Positions 50,720 to 60,158 of a stretch of 64,000 nt of DNA are shown here, one piece after another. Origin of the DNA: CAVPTL01 sp963727235 (GTDB lineage Bacteria; Actinomycetota; Thermoleophilia; Gaiellales; JAICJC01); NCBI GenBank assembly GCA_963727235.1, contig CAVSFZ010000020.1, positions 194,386-258,385 of the forward strand. The letters are read 5' to 3'. The position numbers and the translations under genes are program-made. The notes below the pieces were generated by a model. It ran no database searches. It had not been told where the DNA came from and worked only from the letters and a program-made list of their open reading frames with translations. Positions within the stretch are counted from its first letter, which is position 1, and each line of letters begins with the position of its first letter.

Positions 50720-50739
50720 CTGACTGACGAATCAGTCAG
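50720..50739. promoter_or_regulatory. Perfect inverted repeat upstream of the demethylation genes; TetR-type operator candidate
   Basis: CTGACTGA and TCAGTCAG separated by CGAA, 22 bases before the DmdA-like start and 41 bases from the divergent methyltransferase start. Repeated TGACTGA half-sites are typical operators of TetR-family repressors. No tetR gene is adjacent; the only TetR in the window has a different operator-like repeat. Confidence 0.65.
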
Positions 50740-50761
50740 TCACCGAGCACAAAGGTTGCCC

Positions 50762-51934
50762 ATGACCGAGATTCCTTCCACCTCCAAGCTCTACTTCGGC
50801 CCCTGGTACCGGCGATCCCCGTACTTCGAATCCACGCTCCGCGCCGGCTGCAAGGCGTACGACATCTACAACAAGATGTACCTGCCCGCCGAGTACGACG
50901 ATCCCAACATCGAGTACCAGGCACTGCAGGACGGCGTCACGCTGTGGGACGTGGGCGTCGAACGCACGGTGCAGGTGAGCGGGCCCGACGCCGACCGCCT
51001 GATCGACATGGTCACCTGTCGCGATCTCACCAAGTGCGCGATCGGTCAGGGCAAGTACATGCTGGTCACCGCCCCCGACGGCGGCATCGTCAACGACCCC
51101 GTGCTGCTGCACGTCGAGAAGGACAAGTGGTGGATGCAGCTGGCCGACTCGGACGCCGGGCTGTACACCCTGGGCGTGCTGGCAAACAGCGATCTGGACG
51201 CCGAGGTCAGCTATCCGGACGTCCATCCCGTGCAGGTGCAGGGGCCCAAATCCGGGCTGACGCTGGAGAAGATCGCCGGCAAAGGCATCTACGACCTCAA
51301 GTACTACTGGTGCGGCCACTTCCAGATCGGGGATATCCCCGTCGTGATCAGCCGCACCGGCTGGTCGGCGGTGCCGGGCTTCGAGGTCAACCTGCTGGAT
51401 TACAGCCGCGGCGCCGACCTGTGGGACGCGATCATGGCCGCCGGCGAGGAGTATGCGATCCGCCCGATCTCGCCCAACGAGGCCCGCCGGGTCGAGGCCG
51501 GGATCTTCAACTGGGGATCGGACATCTCGCTCAAGGACACCCCGTTCCACGTCACCGGACTGGAGCGACTGGTCGAGGAGCAGCCTCAGGACTACATCGG
51601 CAAGGCGGCCCTGGAACGCATCCGCGTCTCCGGCGTCGACCGCAAGCTGGTCGGGATCGAGTTCGACTCGACCGAGCCGCTGCCGGGAATACTCACCAGC
51701 TGGCCGGCGTACTCCAACGGCCGTGAGGTCGGCAAGGTGACCGACGCGGTGTGGTCGCCCGGCCTGGGCAAGAACATCGGCTACGTGTGGGTGCCGATCG
51801 AGCTGGCCGAGCCGGGCAACGCAATCTCGGCCGAATCCGAGCACGGCACCCTGACCGGGCGCACCGCATCCATCCCCTTCGTCGATCCGCGCAAGGAGCG
51901 TCCCGCCGCCGCACTCACTGGATCGGCCGGGTGA
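50762..51934 (+). CDS. GcvT-family protein, DmdA-like (folate-dependent demethylase type)
   Basis: 390 residues. Aminomethyltransferase fold: N-terminal RSPYFESTLRAGCKAYDIYN, ALQDGVTLWDVGVERTVQ, VTCRDLTKCAIGQGKYMLV, VQGPKSGLTLEKIAG, and GFEVNLLDYSRGADLWDAIM, then a C-terminal barrel with LVGIEFDSTEPLPG. The order and the W-D-V-x-x-E-R motif fit the DmdA branch (dimethylsulfoniopropionate demethylase), which transfers a methyl group to tetrahydrofolate. The substrate could equally be another methylated compound. The stop overlaps the next gene's start (GTGA), so it works with the trimethylamine-dehydrogenase-like protein. Confidence 0.85.
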   Translation: MTEIPSTSKLYFGPWYRRSPYFESTLRAGCKAYDIYNKMYLPAEYDDPNIEYQALQDGVTLWDVGVERTVQVSGPDADRLIDMVTCRDLTKCAIGQGKYMLVTAPDGGIVNDPVLLHVEKDKWWMQLADSDAGLYTLGVLANSDLDAEVSYPDVHPVQVQGPKSGLTLEKIAGKGIYDLKYYWCGHFQIGDIPVVISRTGWSAVPGFEVNLLDYSRGADLWDAIMAAGEEYAIRPISPNEARRVEAGIFNWGSDISLKDTPFHVTGLERLVEEQPQDYIGKAALERIRVSGVDRKLVGIEFDSTEPLPGILTSWPAYSNGREVGKVTDAVWSPGLGKNIGYVWVPIELAEPGNAISAESEHGTLTGRTASIPFVDPRKERPAAALTGSAG

Positions 51935-54000
51935 GCGTGCGAGAGCCCCGCTTCGACGTCCTGTTCGAGCCGGTCGAGATCGGGCCGGTGACGGCCCGCA
52001 ACCGCTTCTTCCAGGTGCCTCACTGCAACGGCATGGGCTGGCTTCACCCCAGCGGCCATGCCGCCATGCGGGGCGTCAAGGCCGAGGGCGGCTGGGCGGT
52101 GGTGTGCACCGAGGAGGTCGAGTTCCATCACTCCGCCGAGCACGCCCCGTACATCGAGGGCCGGATCTGGGAGGACGCCGACATCCCCGCTCACGAGCGG
52201 CTGGTCGAGCGCGTGCACGAGCATGGATCGCTGGCCGGCATCGAGCTGGTGCACGGCGGCATGATGGCGCCGAACCTGTACTCGCGCGAGTCGCCGATGG
52301 GTCCCGGCCACCTCGCGGTACACGGCACCGACCCGGTGCAGGCCCGGCGCATGACCCGCGAGGACATCGACGACCTGCGCCGCTGGCACCGGCAGGCGGT
52401 GGCGCGATCGCTGCGTGCGGGCTACGACCTGGTGTACGTCTACGCCGGGCACGGCCTCACCACCATCCAGCACTTCCTGTCGCGGCGGCTGAACGATCGC
52501 GACGACGAGTACGGCGGGCCGATCTCCCACCGCGTCAGGCTGCTGCGCGAGATGCTCGAGGACACGCTGGAGGAGGTCGACGGCCGAGCCGCGGTGGCCT
52601 GCCGGATCTGCGTCGACGAGCTGGTCGGCGGCGACGGGATCCAGCGTGAGGAGATCTCCGAGGCCCTGGGGCTGGTGGGTGAGCTGCCCGACCTGTGGGA
52701 CTTCATGGTGGGCGACTGGGACTTCGACTCGAACACGTCGCGATTCTCCGAGGAGGCCTTCCAGGAGCAGTACGTCAGGGGCCTGAAGCAGTTCACGACC
52801 AAGCCGGTGGTGGGCGTGGGCCGGTTCACGTCGCCCGACACGATGGTGCGGATGGTGCGCGACGGCGTGCTCGACATGATCGGCGCGGCGCGACCGTCGA
52901 TCGCCGACCCGTTTCTGCCCAAGAAGATCGAGGAGGGTCGCTGGCAGGACATCCGCGAGTGCATCGGATGCAACATCTGCGTGACCGGCGACTTCACCGC
53001 CACCCCGCTTCGCTGCACCCAGAATCCGACCATGGGCGAGGAGTGGCGGCGGGGCTGGCATCCCGAGCGGATCCGACCGAAGACCACCGACTCCACCGCA
53101 CTGGTGGTGGGCGCAGGGCCGGCCGGCCTCGAGGCCGCGCAGGCGCTCGGCAAACGCGGCTACGACGTGGTGCTGGCCGAGGCGACCAGCGAGCTTGGCG
53201 GCAGAGTTGCCAAGGAGGCGCGCCTGCCCGGCCTCTCGGCGTGGATCCGGGTGCTGGACTACCGCAAGGGCCAGTTGGAGCAACTGCCGAACGTGGAGCT
53301 CGCGTTTGGCAGCGAGCTGACCGCCGACGAGGTGCTCGAGTACGGCTTCGACCACGTGGCGATCGCGACCGGAGCACGGTGGCGGAACGACGGCGTCGGC
53401 CGCTGGCACGTGCGCCCTATCGAGATTGACCCGGCCATGCAGGTGCTGACGCCCGACGACGTGATGGCCGGCGATCGGCCTCGCGGGAACAAGGTGGTGT
53501 TGTTCGACGACGACCACTACTACATGGGCGGTGTGCTCGCAGAGCTGCTGGTGGGAGAGGGGTTCGACGTCACGCTGGTCACGCCCGAGTCACGCGTGTC
53601 GATGTGGACAGAGGCGACCATGGAGCAGCATCGCATTCAGAAGCGGCTGATCGAGATCGGTGTGACGATCCAGGCCACCCACACCGTGACCTCAGTCGGC
53701 GCCGAGCGGGTGACCGCCGCCTGTGCCTACACCGAACGCGAGCACGAGCTCGCGTGTGACAGCTTCCTGAACGTGACCGCCAGGCTTCCGGCTGACGCGT
53801 TGGGGGTGGCGCTGCGAGAGCGGTCGGCCGAACCGGGCGCACCCACGCTCAAGGTGATCGGCGACGCCTGGAGCCCGGGCACGATCGCCGCCGCCGTGTG
53901 GGAGGGGCACCGGTTCGCAGAAGAGCTCGGCGAACCGCCCTCAAACGGAGATCAGCCGCCGTTCCAGCGCGAGGTGATCGGGCTGGCAAACGACGGCTGA
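51931..54000 (+). CDS. Trimethylamine-dehydrogenase-like FMN/4Fe-4S/NAD(P)-binding-fold oxidoreductase
   Basis: 689 residues, GTG start. The TIM-barrel half aligns well with trimethylamine dehydrogenase: RFFQVPHCNGMG keeps the Cys that carries FMN, VKAEGGWAVVCTEEV, VYVYAGHGLTTIQHFL with the catalytic Tyr/His, and ARPSIADPFLPKKIEEGRWQ. The 4Fe-4S cluster motif is ECIGCNICVTGDFTATPLRC. The second half has the nucleotide-fold GAGPAGLEAAQALGKRGYDV. The Tyr of the substrate bowl (T-E-Y in the Methylophilus enzyme) is Glu here, so the substrate is probably not trimethylamine. It fits oxidative demethylation of another N-methyl compound, passing the methyl group to the coupled GcvT protein. Confidence 0.88.
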   Translation: MSVREPRFDVLFEPVEIGPVTARNRFFQVPHCNGMGWLHPSGHAAMRGVKAEGGWAVVCTEEVEFHHSAEHAPYIEGRIWEDADIPAHERLVERVHEHGSLAGIELVHGGMMAPNLYSRESPMGPGHLAVHGTDPVQARRMTREDIDDLRRWHRQAVARSLRAGYDLVYVYAGHGLTTIQHFLSRRLNDRDDEYGGPISHRVRLLREMLEDTLEEVDGRAAVACRICVDELVGGDGIQREEISEALGLVGELPDLWDFMVGDWDFDSNTSRFSEEAFQEQYVRGLKQFTTKPVVGVGRFTSPDTMVRMVRDGVLDMIGAARPSIADPFLPKKIEEGRWQDIRECIGCNICVTGDFTATPLRCTQNPTMGEEWRRGWHPERIRPKTTDSTALVVGAGPAGLEAAQALGKRGYDVVLAEATSELGGRVAKEARLPGLSAWIRVLDYRKGQLEQLPNVELAFGSELTADEVLEYGFDHVAIATGARWRNDGVGRWHVRPIEIDPAMQVLTPDDVMAGDRPRGNKVVLFDDDHYYMGGVLAELLVGEGFDVTLVTPESRVSMWTEATMEQHRIQKRLIEIGVTIQATHTVTSVGAERVTAACAYTEREHELACDSFLNVTARLPADALGVALRERSAEPGAPTLKVIGDAWSPGTIAAAVWEGHRFAEELGEPPSNGDQPPFQREVIGLANDG

Positions 54001-54037
54001 TGACGGTCGACGTTGCTGTCGACTCGGGGGCGCCGGA

Positions 54038-54556
54038 CTATCGAGCGTACGTCACCATGGGGTAGCGACCGACGCGGGGCCGGGATACTCCACGGATCAG
54101 AACGGCTTCGAAGATCAGGATCGCGACGGTCATTCCGACCGAGAAGAAGAGCGTCCACGGCGTGTAGGTCGTGAGCGCGCCGAGGCCCTGGGCCTTGGCG
54201 AACTCGTGTGCGATCAACTGCTGCAGCGCGATCGCTCCGACCTCGAACAGGAACAGTGTCAGCACTGTCTGCACGAGCGGCACACGGAACGTCGTCAGCA
54301 GCTGCAGGCCGCCCTTGATGAGCACAGCCTGAATCAGCACACCGGGGAGGATCAGCTTCAGCATGGCCACCGTGATCGAGCGAGAATCGCCCGAGACGAT
54401 GTCGGCGGGGCTGACCAGTCCGCCACCGGAGACATTGGTGAGGTTCACCCACTGGACGATGACTTCCTCGATCGCTCGAGTGGCCATGCCCGTCAGGAGA
54501 ATCACACCGATGACGGTGACGATACTGAGGTTGGTATTGCGGGAGGAGTTGTTCAC
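54038..54556 (-). CDS. Hypothetical four-helix membrane protein (172 aa)
   Basis: 172 residues, GTG start at 54556. Helices at about 11-30, 62-85, 93-112 and 135-158; the first loop (WVNLTNVSGGGLVSPADIVS) is exported or cytoplasmic, and LIAHEFAKAQGLGALTTYTP lies before the last helix. No family recognised. It is convergent with the dehydrogenase-like gene; 54001-54037 is a short gap with nothing notable. The stretch 54557-54625 upstream is AT-richer than its surroundings and may hold its promoter. Confidence 0.6.
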   Translation of the reverse strand: MNNSSRNTNLSIVTVIGVILLTGMATRAIEEVIVQWVNLTNVSGGGLVSPADIVSGDSRSITVAMLKLILPGVLIQAVLIKGGLQLLTTFRVPLVQTVLTLFLFEVGAIALQQLIAHEFAKAQGLGALTTYTPWTLFFSVGMTVAILIFEAVLIRGVSRPRVGRYPMVTYAR

Positions 54557-54625
54557 ACCTCGGTTATCCGTGTGACTGACACAATCGTCAACACCTCTGT
54601 CACAAATGCGTCAACAAACATTCCC

Positions 54626-54658
54626 GTGAATAAAAGGTGCCTGGCACCATTTATTCAT
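54626..54658. repeat. 31-33-base palindromic repeat, copy 8 (divergent; imperfect)
   Basis: Left arm GTGAATAAAAGGTGCC, central T; the right arm has two changes (one mismatch, and a final T that would pair G-U). The least perfect copy. It lies between a divergent membrane-protein gene and the ureohydrolase-like gene, ending 14 bases before the latter's start. Confidence 0.88.
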
Positions 54659-54672
54659 CTAGCCTTTGGGTG

Positions 54673-55558
54673 ATGCGCGGGAGGGTGACTGTTGGGGTGC
54701 CGATCGATTCGCTGGGGAAGCCCGGTGGGACGGAGTTGGCGCCCGAAGCGCTGCGGCGAGCCGGGATCGGCGAGGCCCTGGGCGCCCGCGACGCGGGCGA
54801 TCTGGCCGTGCGGATCGTCGGCACCGAGCGCGATCCACAGTCGGGAATCGTCGGCTACGAATCGTTCGTCGCCACCGGCCGGGGCATTCGCGACGGGATC
54901 GCGCCGCTGATCGCCGGCGGCGAGTACGTGACCGTGCTGGGCGGCTGCTGCGCGCTCATCCCGGGAGTGGCCGCGGCGCTCCGTGACACGGTCGAGCCGC
55001 CCCGTCGGTCTGGCCTACATCGACGGCCACATGGATACCTACACCAACGCCACCAGCCCCACCGGCGAGGCCGCCGACATGCCGGTGGCGATGGTGGTGG
55101 GAGCGGTCGACCCCGAGCTCACCGGACTGGGCGAGAGCCCGCTGATCGCCCCCTCGCGAGTCGCACTGCTGGCCCATCGCGACCGCGATGAGGCCACCGG
55201 GTACGGCGCGCCCATGCCCGAAGACCTGGGAATCGCGATCTCCCACGACTGCGACGAGGTGCAGGCCGACCCGGCCTGGATCGGGGCGCACACGGCCGAT
55301 CAGCTGGCCCGGGATGACGGCCGGTTCTGGCTTTCGATCGACGTGGACGTGCTCTCGAGTGAGGCCTTCCCGGCCACCCCGGTGAAGCAGCCCGGCGGCC
55401 TCAGCGCCCGCGAGCTGATCGAGCTGGCGCGGCCGCTGGCGCAACATCCGGCCTGCCTGGGCGTGAGCCTGCTCTGCTACGACGTGGAGATGGACGACGC
55501 CGAGTCGACCGGTGCACGCACCGTCGTGGGCGTGCTGGCGGGCGCGATCGGCAGCTAA
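54673..55558 (+). pseudogene. Arginase/ureohydrolase-family protein, frameshifted as sequenced
   Basis: Two frames join at a CCCC run (55000-55003); with one C fewer it reads ALRDTVEPPVGLAYIDGHMD. Corrected length about 294 residues. VGVPIDSLGKPGGTELAPEA opens the fold; ligand motifs are VLGGCCALIPG (first His replaced, here C-C), YIDGHMDTYTNATSPTGEAA (H and D kept) and WLSIDVDVLSSEAF (D-x-D kept but followed by S-S instead of D-P). This matches a poorly characterised arginase-like branch with GGDC instead of GGDH, and even the Asp is changed. Metal binding and activity are uncertain. Stop overlaps the convergent gene's stop (CTAA). Confidence 0.75.
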
Positions 55559-56462
55559 TCCGCGCGCTGCACGTCTTCGAGCAGCCGCTCGAAGTCAGGC
55601 CCGTCGAACTCCAGCACCGCCCGGTCGTACTTCTCCATGCCCCACTCCCAGAAGTCGAAGTCGATGTCGGACACGCCGTCCTGGATGGATGCCCAAAGCG
55701 TCCATCCGTACTTCGACATCAGCCCCCACAGCCGCGCCCGCGCCACCTTGTTTCGCAGCGGCGCGCCGTAGTAGGCCCGATCAGCTGCTCCAGCTGGGGC
55801 AGCGAGAGATTCGACTCGCTCCACACATTGCCGAGCTCAAAGCACGCGTCGTTCATGCCCGAGTACTCGTAGTCGATCAGGCGAAACTGGCCGCCCACGT
55901 CGATGAAGTTCTCGGCCAGCAGGTCGTTGTTGCACGGCACGAGGCCCTCGTCACGCACCGCCATCGCGGCTTCCATCCGCGCCACCTGGGGCATGAACTC
56001 GAGGTAGCGCTCGGGCAGCCGGAAGCCCCGCTCCTGCACCAGCTCGAGGTACCGCGGCTGGATCTTGAACATGTTGAAGTCGTCCCGAAACCTGGGCCCT
56101 GAGTGCAGTGTCTTGCAGGCCCGGGCGATCATCTCGATCTTGTCCCCGCGCCGCAGATCCTCGGCCGATTGGGTCTCGCCGGTGATGAACTCGAGCACCA
56201 GCAGCGACTCGTCGGGGAGGTAGTCGACCACGCCGGCGCCAACTCCCGCCTCGGCTGCCGCGACCGAGTTGAGGTACTCGTTTTCGCGATCGATGGCGAG
56301 CATGCTGCCGTCCTTGGCCGACACCCGCACGACGTACGCCCCCGTGGGCGTATCGACCTTGTAGTTGGTGTTGGTGAGCCCGCCGGCGAGCTCATTCACG
56401 GCCGTGCGCTCCCGCAGCACGGGTACGAGGTCGAGCAGTTCGTCCACAGTCCGATTCGCCAT
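55555..56462 (-). pseudogene. Choline kinase/APH-type phosphotransferase, frameshifted as sequenced
   Basis: About 300 residues after joining two frames at a CCC run (55776-55778) where one base is missing: LEQLIGAYYGAPLRNKVARA. Kinase fold: ELAGGLTNTNYKVDTPTGAY (Gly-rich loop), YVVRVSAK (ATP Lys region), catalytic loop LVPCNNDLLAENFIDVGGQF with the N-D pair in place of H-x-D, and RLIDYEYSGMNDACFELGN (the D-x-E of choline kinases). So it resembles choline/ethanolamine kinases, but the catalytic His is Cys/Asn context. Divergent from the dimethylglycine-dehydrogenase-like gene, 16 bases apart; a role in choline-derived metabolism is plausible. Confidence 0.75.
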
Positions 56463-56478
56463 CGCCGCGCCCACTATA

Positions 56479-58934
56479 GTGCCCCTCGCACAGGTGGTAC
56501 AGACCAATCCCGCAACCCTCGCGCGAGCCCAGGCGGTCGTCATCGGCGGCGGCATCACCGGCACGAGCGTGGCCTACCATCTGGCCAAGGCCGGGATCAC
56601 CGACGTGGTGCTGGTGGAGAAGGGCGAGCTGACCAGCGGCTCGACCTGTCACGCCGCCGGTCTCGTGACCCAGTTCAACCCGTCGCCGACGATGATGCGT
56701 TTTCGCCGCTACAGCGTCGAGCTCTACCGGGAGCTGGGGGTGTTCGAGCAGCTCGGAAGCCTGCGCATCGCCTCCAGCGAGGAGAGCCTCAAGGAGCTCC
56801 AGCGGGGAGCCAGCCGCGCCCGCGGAATCGGGTTGGACGTCGAGGTGCTGGGCCCGCGTGAGGCGCTGGCGCTGATGCCCGCGGCCTCGCCCGAGTCGCT
56901 CTACGGCGCGGTGTGGATCGAGGGCGACGGGTGCGTCGACCCGCACACCGCCACCTACACGCTGGCCGACGCCGCCCGCGCGCTGGGCGTGCGCATCCAC
57001 ACCGGCACGCGGGTGACGGGGATCGAGCTGGACGAGCGCCGGGCGGTCACCGCGGTCGCGACCGAGCGCGGGCGGATCGAGACCGAGCTGGTGGTCAACG
57101 CCTGCGGAATGTGGGCGCCCCAGGTGTCGGCGATGGTGGGGGCATTCACGCCGTCGGTGCCGGTCGACCACCAGCACATCGCGCTGCTTGGCGGTCGAAG
57201 GCCACGAGCTGCCACACGACATGCCGTGCTTCCGCGACACCGACAACCTCGTGTACGGCCGCTCCGAGGCCGGCGGAGTGCTGTTCGGCGGATACGAGCC
57301 GAATCCGGTGGCCCGCTGGGTCGACGGGGTGCCGTGGGATCACAGCGAGCGGGCGCTGCCACCCGACCCCGAGCGGTTCGAGCAGCTGATGCAGGGCGCC
57401 GCCCGCCGCTTCCCGTTCTTGGAGGACGCCGGCGTGGTGGCGCTGGTGTGCCACCCCGACGCGATGACGCCCGACGGCAACCCCCTGGTCGGCCCCATCC
57501 CCGACGTACCCGGATTCTGGCTGGCGGCCGGGCTTTCGCTGAACGGCTTCGGCGGCGCGGGCGGGCTGGGCCGCACCATCGCCGAGTGGATCACCACCGG
57601 CGAGACCGAGCTCGACACCCACGGCTACCGCGCCTGGCGGTTCGGCGCGGCCTACCGCAACCCCGGCCAGGTGGAGGCCGCCGGGCGCGAGGTGTATCGC
57701 TACTACTACCGCCTGCGCTACCCGCTCGACACCGACGAGTGGGGCCGGCCCAACCGCCTCGGGCCGCTGCACGAGCGGCTGCAGGACGAGGGCGCGGTGT
57801 TCGGGTCGAAGAACGGCTGGGAGCGGCCCGACTACTTCCAGCCGGGCCGGCCGTGGCGCCGGGCCGGTGCCGATCAGCGCGAGTTCGGCTGGCACCGGCC
57901 GCCGTACTTCGACCGGCTGGCCGAGGAGCACACCGCGTTTCGTGAGCGCGCCGGCATGATCGACATGAGCTCGTTCGGCAAGATCGACGTGGCCGGGCCG
58001 GGCGCCCTGGCGCTGCTCGACCGGGTCACCGACAACCGCGTCGACCGCGACCCCGGAAGCGTTGTCTACACCCAGTTTCTCAACACCCGCGGCGGGCATC
58101 GTGGCCGACGTGACGGTGACCCGGCTGGCCGCCGACCACTTCCGGGTGGTGACCGGCGCCGGCACCGTCGACTCCGACCTGGGCTGGCTGCGGGCGCACA
58201 TCGAGCCGGCGACGACGCTGTGTCGCTGCGCGATGCCAGCGCCGAGCTGGCGGTGATCGGAATCTGGGGCCCGCGCGCCCGCGACGTGGTGGCGGCCACC
58301 ACCGCCGACGATCTGTCCAACGCCGCGCTCCCGTTCGGGCGCGCGATCACGATCTCGATCGGCGGCGCCCCGGTGCTGGCCCAGCGGATCACCTACGTGG
58401 GCGAGCTCGGCTACGAGCTGTACGTGCCGCCCGAGTGGGCGATCCAGGTGTGGGACCGGCTGCGGGCGGCGGGCCGGCCACACGGCCTCGAGCTGGGCGG
58501 CTATCGCACGCTGGAGTCGCTGCGGATGGAGAAGGGCTACCGCTACATGGGCGCCGACCTGACCGCCGGCGACACCCCCTACGAGGCCGGCCTGGGGTTC
58601 TGCGTGGCCATGGACAAGGGCGAGTTCGTCGGCCGCGCCGCGCTGGCAACACGCTGGAGAGCCCGAACGGATCTTGCGCACGATCCTGATCGACGGTGAC
58701 GAGTACGTGGCCGTCTACGGCGGCGAGGCGGTGCACGCCGCCGGCGGGGTGGTCGGCCGGGTGCGCAGCTGTGCATACGGGTTCACGATCGGTCGCAACA
58801 TCGCCTACACCTATCTGCCGGCCGCGCTGGAACCGGGGGCCGAGGTGATGGTCGAGGTGTTCGGCGGGCTGATCCCGGCCGAGGTGGCCGAGCCGGTGCA
58901 GTACGACCCGGCCAACACGCGCGTCCGCGGGTAA
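56479..58934 (+). pseudogene. Dimethylglycine/sarcosine dehydrogenase-like FAD-GcvT protein, four frameshifts as sequenced
   Basis: One gene of about 818 codons split by shifts at 57188 (+1), 58094-58096 (+1), 58208 (-1) and 58648 (+1). Corrected joints: HQHIALLAVEGHELPHDM; FLNTRGGIVADVTVT; HIEPGDDAVSLRDAS; ALAHAGEPERILRTIL. N-terminal FAD domain: AVVIGGGITGTSVAYHLAKA, GELTSGSTCHAAGLVTQF (the His used for flavin attachment in relatives is in S-T-x-H). C-terminal GcvT domain: AGMIDMSSFGKIDVAGPGAL and GYRTLESLRMEKGYRYMGAD. Family members oxidatively demethylate N-methylglycines and give methyl groups to folate. The shifts are probably sequence errors. Confidence 0.85.
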
Positions 58935-58994
58935 ACCCCGTGCCTGATCGGGCGATTACTTCGGCAGCCCGATGCCAGGACGAGCACACACGCG

Positions 58995-60129
58995 ATGATC
59001 GAGCAGCCGCGCCGGCCGGTGATGGATCGCAGGCTCGAGGTGTTCGCCTACGAGCTGGGTTTGCACACCAGGGCGGAGATCGACACGCTGGCAGGCGGCA
59101 GGTTCTGTTTCGTCACGATCACCGCCGACCTGCTTGCGCGAGGCCTGGCCAAGCGGTTCCCGGCCGATCACGTGGCGCTCCAGATCAGTCGCGAGATCGG
59201 CGGTGCGGCCCGAGCTGTGGAAGGAGCTGATCGAGCTGTACGAGATCGGCTACCTGATCGTGATCGACGACTTCCTGATCCGGCCGGACTCGCTGCCGCT
59301 GCTCGAGATCGCCGGCATGGTCAAGTTCGACATGAACCGGCTGAGCCCGCAGCATCTGCGGGTGCAGACTGCGGCGCTGTCGGGCTACCCGGTCAAGACG
59401 ATCGCCTCGGGGATCACGAGCTACGCCGTCTTCGAAGACTGCACGCAGGCCGAGATCGACCTCTTCCAGGGCGACTTCTTCCTCACGTCCGCGCCACGTC
59501 GCCCGCAACATCGCCGGTTCGCACCACTTCGGCCGTCTGCGGCTGATCGCGGCGATTCAGGATCCCCGCCTCGAGCTGGAGCAGCTGGACGACATCATCT
59601 CGACCGACATGCGCATCAGCTACCGGCTGCTGCGACTGATCAACTCGGCCTACTTCGCGCTGCCCCAGCCGGTCGGATCGGTGCACCACGCGCTGGTGAT
59701 GCTGGGCATCGAGAAGGTGCGGATGTGGACGGTGCTGATCGCGCTGGCAGAGATCGACGACCGGCCGTCGGAGCTGGTGCGCACCGCGCTCTCGCGGGCG
59801 AAGATGTGCGAGCTGATCGCCCGCGCGACCGGCGCGGCCACTCCCGAGGCGCACTTCACCGCGGGACTGTTCTCACTGGTCGAGGCGTTCGCCGACATCC
59901 GCACTGGCCGACGCCGTGGCCGAGCTGCGGCCTGGCCGCCGACGTGCAGGCCGGCCTCCTGCAGCGGGAGGGGGCGATCGGGGAGGTGCTGACCGAGGTG
60001 GAGGCGTTCGACAGCTGCCGCCTGGCGCTTCTGAGCGTGGGTCGCGAGGTGCTGCGAGACGCCTACATGCAGTCGGTCTCCTGGGCCGACGACACCTTCT
60101 CGATCACCCGCAGCCTGCGCAAGGCGTGA
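58995..60129 (+). pseudogene. EAL-HDOD (YuxH-like) signalling protein, four frameshifts as sequenced
   Basis: About 376 codons in three frames; joints at 59202, 59494, 59899 and 59931, each with one base too many. Corrected N-terminus: RRLEVFAYELGLHTRAEIDT, VALQISREIGVRPELWKEL, GYLIVIDDFLIRPDSLPLLE and LFQGDFFLTSAHVARNIAG: an EAL domain without its catalytic E-A-L and most metal residues. C-terminal HDOD: ISTDMRISYRLLRLINSAYF, SVHHALVMLGIEKVRMWTV, LADAVAELRLAADVQAGLLQ. Such proteins are non-enzymatic scaffolds responding to c-di-GMP-linked signals. Stop TGA is inside palindrome copy 9. Confidence 0.8.
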
Positions 60130-60158
60130 ATAAAAGGTGCCTGGCACCTTTTATTCAC
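60126..60158. repeat. 31-33-base palindromic repeat, copy 9 (convergent; supplies/touches both stops)
   Basis: Common AAAAGG form, central T, exact symmetry. The EAL-HDOD gene ends at TGA 60127-60129 inside it; the minus-strand propeller gene's TAG (60158-60160) overlaps the last base. Confidence 0.93.

Noticed and set aside
51781..53517. A 578-codon open frame antisense to the TMADH-like gene.
   Set aside because: Shadow frame; no recognisable motifs, and opposite to strongly conserved cofactor motifs.
29315..60158. Reading all nine palindromes as ordinary intrinsic terminators.
   Set aside because: Three lie between divergent starts and one directly before an operon start; both flanking AT stretches are part of the symmetric arms, and sequence identity between copies is far higher than terminators show.
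29315..60158. The nine repeats as a CRISPR array or as transposon ends.
   Set aside because: They are 1-10 kb apart, not regularly spaced with spacers, there are no cas genes, and no pairs bracket a transposase or show target duplications that I could see.
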